Assembly (NCBI RefSeq): GCF_000739735.1
Contig: NZ_BBJF01000006.1
Span: 186,001 to 250,000, forward strand
Direction of reading: 5' to 3'
DNA from: Paraburkholderia ginsengisoli NBRC 100965
GTDB lineage: Bacteria > Pseudomonadota > Gammaproteobacteria > Burkholderiales > Burkholderiaceae
Length of the DNA: 64,000 bases
Shown here: in pieces, positions 58,946 through 64,000 of the stretch
How positions within the stretch are numbered: position 1 is the stretch's first letter
How the letters are laid out: each line of letters starts with the position of its first letter
Made by a program: the position numbers and the translations under genes
Notes under the pieces: generated by a model
Seen by the model: the letters and a program-made list of their open reading frames with translations, nothing else
The model's database searches: none
What the model was told of the DNA's origin: nothing

Positions 58946-60394
58946 ATGTCGAGTACCCATAGTCAGCGCCGGTCGTTCCGTCCGGGCAGCGCCGCGCCGC
59001 ATCGCAATCGTCGCGGCTTCGCGGGATTCGCTCCGCTCGGGCGCGCCGCCGGCTTTATCGGCCGTGCGCCGAAGCAGATATGGCCGTATCTGTTGCCGTG
59101 GGTGCTGCTGGTGCTCACCATCGGTTTCTCGTGCCTCGTCGCGCGCGGCGTGCTCAATCGCCAATTGCTGGTGCCGCCCGTCGAAACCCCGCAATCGCTT
59201 TCGGAACGCGGCTACACGTCGAGCTTTCTCGCCGAGCGAATCCTGTCTTCGATGCGTGATATTGCTCAGGATGCCGAATCCATTCCTCACGACACGGTGG
59301 CCGACACCGGCGCGCAACCCGACATCCAGATTCCGGGCCAGGAGATGTCGTATGCGTCGATGGTCCGCTTCATCAAAGGCGTCACGGGGCGCACGGACGT
59401 CATCGTTCACGTCGGCGTCGCGGAAGCGAAAGACCGCGTGGACTCCTACATTGCCCATGTGGAAATAGAAGGCGGCCCGTTTGATTCGCACGAGAGCATC
59501 GTGTCGTTCGAAGGACATGACATGGACAAGTTCGTGCACGAGATCGCCAGCCAGGCGATGCGGCTCGCCGAACCGAACGTGCTCGCCAGTCATCTCTATA
59601 CGCAGGTCCGAAAAACCAAATGCTCGCTCGCGCAGTGCGACTACAACGAGATCGTCGCGATCTACGACGAAGTACTCGCACAGCCCGCATCGGAGCAAGC
59701 GGAATGGGCGCTCGCAGGCAAAGCGTGGTTGCTCGCCGATCAAGGGAAATCGAAAGCGAAGGAGGCGGAGCAGCAAACCCGCGAGGCGCTGACCGTCTAC
59801 CAGCATTCGGCGATTTTGCACGCGAGTCTCGGCCGTGCACTGGCACAGCAGGACCGCCTCGACGATGCGCTCGAAGCACTGCGCGCCGGCGCGAGCGAGA
59901 AGTCGAAGACCGCCGAAAACCTGCGTCTTCTCGGCGACGTGTTGTTGCACGCGAATCGCAACAACGAAGCGCTCGAGGCGTTCAAGAAGGCCAACGGGAT
60001 GAACCCGAACTCCGTCGACAATCTGCACGACTGGGGCGAAGCGCTCGTCAGCGTCGGCCGATACGACGACGCAATCGAAAAGCTCTCGCGCGCCATCGCA
60101 TTGCGGCCCGATCTTGCACCGTCCTACGCGGAGCTGGGCCGTGCACTCGATCACAAGGGCGACCTGCGCGGCGCGTCGCGCAAGTATGCAGAGGCGCTGC
60201 AACGCGACGCGGGCGCCTTGTCCGCGCACGAGAGCCAACTCGCGCGGCTTGCCAACATCGTCGAGGACGGCGGCAAGCCGGATACGCCAACGCCCGCGCC
60301 CACGCCTGACGCCCGAGCCAGACCTGTTTCGAATCCGCGCCCCGCTGTTCCGTTGCAAGCATCACGTGAAGTACCACCCCTCGCCGAAGCGTAA
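58946..60394 (+). CDS. TPR-repeat inner-membrane protein
   Basis: A 482-residue protein: basic cytoplasmic N-terminus, one membrane span (about 46-66), a soluble domain of unrecognised fold (about 90-230), then tetratricopeptide repeats from about 230 to 440 (for example NEALEAFKKANGMNPNS and DAIEKLSRAIALRPDLAPSY), and a Pro-rich tail. TPR proteins act as scaffolds. It stands upstream of an endolysin/holin pair (53-base gap), which suggests a shared function, but I cannot name it. Confidence 0.88.
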   Translation: MSSTHSQRRSFRPGSAAPHRNRRGFAGFAPLGRAAGFIGRAPKQIWPYLLPWVLLVLTIGFSCLVARGVLNRQLLVPPVETPQSLSERGYTSSFLAERILSSMRDIAQDAESIPHDTVADTGAQPDIQIPGQEMSYASMVRFIKGVTGRTDVIVHVGVAEAKDRVDSYIAHVEIEGGPFDSHESIVSFEGHDMDKFVHEIASQAMRLAEPNVLASHLYTQVRKTKCSLAQCDYNEIVAIYDEVLAQPASEQAEWALAGKAWLLADQGKSKAKEAEQQTREALTVYQHSAILHASLGRALAQQDRLDDALEALRAGASEKSKTAENLRLLGDVLLHANRNNEALEAFKKANGMNPNSVDNLHDWGEALVSVGRYDDAIEKLSRAIALRPDLAPSYAELGRALDHKGDLRGASRKYAEALQRDAGALSAHESQLARLANIVEDGGKPDTPTPAPTPDARARPVSNPRPAVPLQASREVPPLAEA

Positions 60395-60447
60395 CCGCCC
60401 AAGCACCCCATGTTCCTGTCGTACACACAGTTGAAGAGGAGAAGTCG

Positions 60448-60930
60448 ATGGACAACTTTGAAGACGCATTCAAGGCTCTGATCGGAAACGAAGGCGGTTA
60501 CTCGTTCAATCCCGCCGATCCGGGAGGCGAAACGATGTGGGGCGTGACGGCCCGCGTCGCGCGCAGCCAGGGCTATACCGGCGCGATGAAAGACCTGCCA
60601 CTGGAAACCGCGAAGCAGATTGCCAAGCAGAAGTACTGGGACCCATTGCATCTCGACGACCTCGATCCGCGCGTGGCCTTCCAGATCTTCGACGCGAACT
60701 ACAACGGCGGCCTCGTCGTGTTGTGGATGCAAAAGGCGTCCGGTGCGAAAGAGGACGGCAAGTTCGGCCAGGACACCCTGGACGCGGTCAGGAGCGCCGA
60801 CCCGATGAAGTTCGTCATGCGCTTCGCTGCCTACCGCCTGCGTTATCTACGCAACCTTCACACGTGGCCTCACTTCAGCCGTGGATGGACCGAACGGATG
60901 GCCGCCAATCTTCTTCTGGGAGCAGCATGA
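60448..60930 (+). CDS. GH108-family endolysin (N-acetylmuramidase)
   Basis: A 160-residue peptidoglycan hydrolase of the phage/secretion-linked GH108 family. The catalytic Glu15 lies in GNEGGYSFNPADPGGET, followed by MWGVTARVA; the C-terminal half is the PG_binding_3-type domain around FQIFDANYNGG and GKFGQDTLDAV. There is no signal peptide, so it needs a holin or another route to reach the wall. Its stop overlaps the start of the holin gene (ATGA), the classic lysis-cassette coupling. No phage structural genes surround it. Confidence 0.93.
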   Translation: MDNFEDAFKALIGNEGGYSFNPADPGGETMWGVTARVARSQGYTGAMKDLPLETAKQIAKQKYWDPLHLDDLDPRVAFQIFDANYNGGLVVLWMQKASGAKEDGKFGQDTLDAVRSADPMKFVMRFAAYRLRYLRNLHTWPHFSRGWTERMAANLLLGAA

Positions 60931-61622
60931 TGGACTGGTCAAAAGTAGCATCGAACATTGGCAGCACCGCCCCGCTTCTCGCCGGGCTCGTAGGCGGCCC
61001 GGTGGGACTGGGCGTGACGGCGGCCGCGTCGATCATTTCGCATGCGCTCGGCACGCCGAGCGATCCGGCCTTCGTCGAACCGGCGTTGAACGACCCCGGC
61101 GCGCTCGAAAAAATCCGGCAGGCCGAGAGCGCGAACTCGCTGCAATTGCAGCAACTGGTCGTGACAGCGGCGCAAGCGCGACTCGCGCACGAAACCGATA
61201 TGGCGCGTATCGAAGCCGACGATCGGGCCAACGCGCGCGCGATGGGCACCACCAATCGCGACTGGGTGCCCAAAGTTCTCGCGATGGCGGTCACCACGGG
61301 CTTCTTCGGCATCCTGATGCTGATGGCGTTCCAGCCGTTGCCGGGGCCCAACAAGGACCTCGTCAACGTGATTGTCGGCGCGCTGGGCACCGCGTGGATC
61401 AGCATCATCGGCTACTACTTCGGCACATCGGTTGGATCGATGCGGAAAACCGAACTGCTCGCCAAGCCCAGCGTGCCCATCACGCCGGATAGCTCGCTCA
61501 CGCTGCGTGAACCCGCCTCGGCATCGGCGGCACGTGGGCAAGTCGCGCCGGCTCCGTCGACTCACGACGTACTCCAGGCGTTCACGCCTGGCGGACAGGG
61601 TCCGATCTATTCGGGCAGCTGA
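60927..61622 (+). CDS. Holin, 3-transmembrane (GTA-holin/DUF3154-like)
   Basis: A 231-residue protein: hydrophobic segment near 15-40, a charged helical linker with AHETDMARIEADDRANARA, two strong spans at about 116-135 and 145-166, and a polar tail of about 65 residues. The arrangement matches the 3-TM holins found with gene-transfer agents and prophages. Translationally coupled to the GH108 gene by ATGA overlap. The long C-terminal tail is more than a minimal holin needs. Confidence 0.85.
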   Translation: MMDWSKVASNIGSTAPLLAGLVGGPVGLGVTAAASIISHALGTPSDPAFVEPALNDPGALEKIRQAESANSLQLQQLVVTAAQARLAHETDMARIEADDRANARAMGTTNRDWVPKVLAMAVTTGFFGILMLMAFQPLPGPNKDLVNVIVGALGTAWISIIGYYFGTSVGSMRKTELLAKPSVPITPDSSLTLREPASASAARGQVAPAPSTHDVLQAFTPGGQGPIYSGS

Positions 61623-61859
61623 CAAACCGTCTGTCGCTTACGCAAAGCGCGCAGGGAGATGACAGCTCACTGCGTGCTTTGGGTCTTGCCGGTTAAAGAA
61701 GATGCGTCGACGAAGTTCCCGCTATTTGTCTCAAATCCAACAACAAACAATAGCTGAGACGGGCATTACTCTCTCCAGATCGCAAAACTACAATGTAATC
61801 ACTGACTTCGAACAACAACGTTCGCAGCAAGACAAAATCCGAACTGGAGGTAGTTCATC

Positions 61860-62177
61860 ATGAAATCGCTCATTCAAGCTGTTGTTATCGCCGCCGTGCT
61901 GGCCGCTCCTGTCGCTTCGTTTGCGCAGTCCAACCAGCCGGCAACCCGCGCCCAGGTGCGCGCCGAACTGATCCAACTCGAAAACGCCGGTTATCACCCG
62001 GGTCACGCCGACCCGCACTATCCGGCTGACATTCAAGCCGCGCAAGCTCGTGTCGATGCGCAAAACGGTACCGCGCAAGCGGCAACCAGCGGCTTCGGCG
62101 GTGCGGCAAATGGCTCGTCGCAATCGGGTCGTGCGGTAACGACGAACGGCCAGAAGTCGATCTACTTCGGCCAGTAA
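61860..62177 (+). CDS. DUF4148 secreted protein
   Basis: A 105-residue exported protein with a signal peptide (1-22, ends SFAQ). The body RAQVRAELIQLENAGYHPGH followed by HYPADIQAAQARV is the DUF4148 signature, a family expanded in Burkholderia and relatives and usually of unknown role. GGAGG lies before the ATG. Single gene. Confidence 0.92.
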   Translation: MKSLIQAVVIAAVLAAPVASFAQSNQPATRAQVRAELIQLENAGYHPGHADPHYPADIQAAQARVDAQNGTAQAATSGFGGAANGSSQSGRAVTTNGQKSIYFGQ

Positions 62178-62480
62178 TAGGCTGGTAAGAAGCCAATAAG
62201 GCCTCGCAAGCGGGCACTAAGCAGTCGATCAGCGGCGCTCGATTATCGGCGGCATGATCCACGGACACGATGCCGCAGTACGCCGACCCGCCGCTCAGCG
62301 CGTTGATCCAACGCGCTCCCGATTCAAATGAACTGGCCCGCGACCGGGTGTCCCCGAGCGCGGGCCAGTTCTGTATTCGTTACCTCCGTCATCGGCTCCC
62401 GATGACTTCGCCCGGACCTTCAAGGTCTGGGCGCTTTTTCTGTGCCGTCGCTCAATCGGCAACGCGGGCGAATGCATCAA
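62178..62480. other. Intergenic region with two large hairpins
   Basis: About 300 bases. A 12-bp perfect inverted repeat AACTGGCCCGCG / CGCGGGCCAGTT spans 62331-62370. A terminator-like hairpin follows at 62409-62439. No frame is supported on the plus strand. Confidence 0.55.
62409..62439 (+). terminator. Rho-independent terminator-like hairpin
   Basis: Stem CGCCCGGAC / GTCTGGGCG (one G-T pair) with a short loop, followed by CTTTTT. It lies about 230 bases after the DUF4148 stop on the same strand and would end that transcript. Confidence 0.7.
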
Positions 62481-62729
62481 TCAATCGCGCGCGACCAGAT
62501 CACCCACTTGACCACGGCCCGTGACGAGACAGCTGGACAGGAAATTTTCGCCCTGACTGCTGGCCCCGACGTCTCCAAACCCCTTCTTCAACGCGTTCGA
62601 TTTGACCAGCTGGGCACCTTGGTGACACGTGATCGTCCCGACCTCGCCGGCTTGCGCACGCATCAAGGCCCTATCCGCCATCAGATATCCGAGCAACAGC
62701 ACCACGGCAATATTGAACGCTTGTCTCAT
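62481..62729 (-). CDS. Small secreted or membrane-anchored hypothetical protein
   Basis: An 82-residue frame with an excellent AGGAGG site seven bases before its ATG at 62729. It begins MRQAFNIAVVLLLGYLMADR, a signal anchor or signal peptide, and has two Cys (in TITCHQGA and LSSCLVTG). I do not recognise a family. The opposite strand is also open here but lacks a ribosome site and a plausible product. Transcribed leftward toward the DUF4148 hairpins. Confidence 0.6.
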   Translation of the reverse strand: MRQAFNIAVVLLLGYLMADRALMRAQAGEVGTITCHQGAQLVKSNALKKGFGDVGASSQGENFLSSCLVTGRGQVGDLVARD

Positions 62730-62971
62730 GGGTCGCCTCCTCTTTTGGAAGAGACTAACGCGAACCGGAGACGCACGGTCCTAGGGGTTTCCCGATTGGT
62801 CGCTATTCAATGATGCAGATTAAATCGGGTAGTACTGCCATGTGGGACGCCGATGCGGCTTTTGCGCGCAGGAGGCTGCACTGTTGGAGCCTGCGTGGCG
62901 TCCGCGTGCCGTTCTGCTCGAACAGCGCGTATGCCGCGCGGACGTATAGCCGGCGACGTCCCCGGTAAGAT

Positions 62972-64000
62972 TCAAAGCCGCGCTTCGATCCGCGCGATCC
63001 GCTTTTCGACCGCGTTGCGCACGAGGGCGTTCGACGGCACCAGCAGGAGCGACGACGCAATGATCCGATACACCGTGTTGCGCCGAACCTTGGACACTTT
63101 CTGCGGATCGAGCCACGCGTCGTTATCCACCAGCAGCAACAGCGTCTCCAGGCCGATCAGAATCGGCCACAAACATGCGAGACGCAAGCGCACCGAAAAC
63201 GCAGGAATCGCCAGCGTGTAAGCCAAAGCCTCACGGAAATGATCGAGCGTCTTGCGCAGAAGCTCGACCAGCAGCGGCCGCGCGCGCAGCGAATTAGCCG
63301 GCAGCAGCAGGTCTTGCGCATCAAGCCGGTGGCGATCCAGCATGCCCTGCGGCAGATAGCAGCGGCCGATCCGCAAGTCCTTGCCGCAATCGCGCAGCAC
63401 GTTGGTCATCTGCAGCGCCTTGCCGAACCGCACGCCACGGCGCGCCATCGTGTCGGGCCGCTCTTTCAGCGTCCCCGGCATGTGCGCATAGGTCATCGTG
63501 GTCCAGAATTCGCCCACGCAGCCCGCCACCAGATAGGTATAGCGGTCGAGATCGTCGTACTCGGCGAGCGCCGCGATCTGACCGGAGCGCTCGTCAGGGA
63601 ACGTGCGCAGATCGAACTCCATGCCTTCGGTCAACGTCGACACGATGCCGCGCACGGCCTCACGATCCGCTTCGCTCAATTGCCGCAACACGTCGAGCGC
63701 GGGGCCGAGCGATTCGAGCAGCACCTTCTCATCCGACTGGATTTGCTGACCCGCTACTTCATCGGCCGTGCGCCGCAGCAGTGTGCCGTCGTCCGTTGCG
63801 CCGTTCACCTGCTCGCGCAGCGACAGCAGCAGCGCGAGGCGTTGCTCGGGCGAAATCAGCGACGTGTCGGCAATCGTGTCGGCGGCGCGCGCCAACAGGT
63901 ACGCGAGGCCGATCGGATCGCGCATCCCGGCGGGCAGCACGCGCAGCGTGAGATAGAAGGAGCGTGAAACGCCTTTCAGGAGCGGGCCGAGAAGGAAGGC
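62972..64000 (-). CDS. Squalene/phytoene synthase family protein, N-terminus cut by window edge
   Basis: 343 codons from the window edge to the stop, without an internal start needed: the edge reads FLLGPLLKGVSRSFYLTLRV. The first Asp-rich motif is RAADTIADT and the second NVLRDCGKDLRIGRCYLP, which bind the diphosphates of two prenyl substrates through magnesium; WTTMTYAHMPG lies between. The C-terminus has a hydrophobic segment. The SRSFYLTLRVLP opening resembles squalene synthases that join two farnesyl diphosphates. Whether it supplies hopanoids or carotenoids depends on genes outside the window. Confidence 0.9.
   Translation of the reverse strand, partial: AFLLGPLLKGVSRSFYLTLRVLPAGMRDPIGLAYLLARAADTIADTSLISPEQRLALLLSLREQVNGATDDGTLLRRTADEVAGQQIQSDEKVLLESLGPALDVLRQLSEADREAVRGIVSTLTEGMEFDLRTFPDERSGQIAALAEYDDLDRYTYLVAGCVGEFWTTMTYAHMPGTLKERPDTMARRGVRFGKALQMTNVLRDCGKDLRIGRCYLPQGMLDRHRLDAQDLLLPANSLRARPLLVELLRKTLDHFREALAYTLAIPAFSVRLRLACLWPILIGLETLLLLVDNDAWLDPQKVSKVRRNTVYRIIASSLLLVPSNALVRNAVEKRIARIEARL

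Noticed and set aside
60448..61622. Prophage
   Set aside because: Only a lysis pair is present; no integrase, capsid, tail or terminase gene and no attachment-site repeats were found in the window.

Overview
The window looks like a chromosomal segment of a Burkholderiales bacterium, most probably Paraburkholderia (inference). Support comes from the high GC content and strong GC bias at third codon positions, a DUF4148 secreted protein, a Burkholderia-type collagen-like lipoprotein, a monomeric NADP isocitrate dehydrogenase, and the density of catabolic modules each paired with its own regulator. About 55 genes are supported. No rRNA, tRNA, CRISPR array or prophage was seen. Both window ends cut genes: a fimbrial adhesin on the left and a squalene/phytoene synthase on the right.

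Region by region: (1) 1-4674, minus strand: a chaperone-usher fimbrial operon (subunit, chaperone, usher, adhesin). (2) 5393-9415, minus strand: an amino-acid-type ABC importer built around a FAD amine oxidoreductase. (3) 9707-18057: mixed housekeeping and accessory genes, namely a PRC-barrel protein, an orphan sugar-binding protein, a leucine-rich-repeat/kinase fusion, ogt, an M20 amidohydrolase, a PAP2 phosphatase, a dienelactone hydrolase and cyanase. They are followed by an intergenic region with a strong candidate structured RNA (about 17300-17453) and the truncated N-terminus of an intradiol dioxygenase. (4) 18058-22233: an SDR, an IclR regulator divergent from an MFS transporter, and a type II dehydroquinase (quinate/shikimate type). 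(5) 22382-27724: a DHA2 exporter, gudD with a divergent GntR regulator and a repeated palindromic operator candidate, and a LysR regulator. (6) 27871-34841: an Old Yellow Enzyme, a DASS transporter with an alpha/beta hydrolase, a small protein with its own terminator, and icd. (7) 35254-40237: a TonB receptor converging on a LysR gene, and a DHA2 exporter.

(8) 40305-49326 is the most coherent system: a complete 3-(3-hydroxyphenyl)propionate meta-cleavage pathway (mhpA, B, D, F, E, T, C on the minus strand) with divergent mhpR. The flavin hydroxylase MhpA makes the catechol, MhpB opens the ring, MhpC hydrolyses the product, MhpD hydrates it, MhpE cleaves it by aldol reaction, MhpF makes acetyl-CoA and MhpT imports substrate. 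The gene order differs from E. coli because mhpC is last, after mhpT. The mhpA-mhpR gap holds a 17-bp perfect palindrome plus a direct half-site repeat, as expected for an IclR-type activator.

(9) 49748-53390: a lipoprotein with 28 tandem Gly-Thr-Ser triplets encoded by a 9-bp minisatellite, a membrane methyltransferase-like protein and an IS5-type fragment. (10) 53534-58631: a two-component system beside a nitrate/taurine-type ABC importer ending in a strong terminator. (11) 58946-62729: a TPR membrane protein followed by an overlapping endolysin/holin pair without phage genes, a DUF4148 protein and a small secreted protein. (12) 62972-64000: a partial squalene/phytoene synthase.

The observations I rate highest are the structured RNA, the collagen-like minisatellite lipoprotein, the TPR-endolysin-holin cassette, the LRR-kinase fusion, and the two operator candidates. 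All calls were made by reading the sequence; no database search was run.
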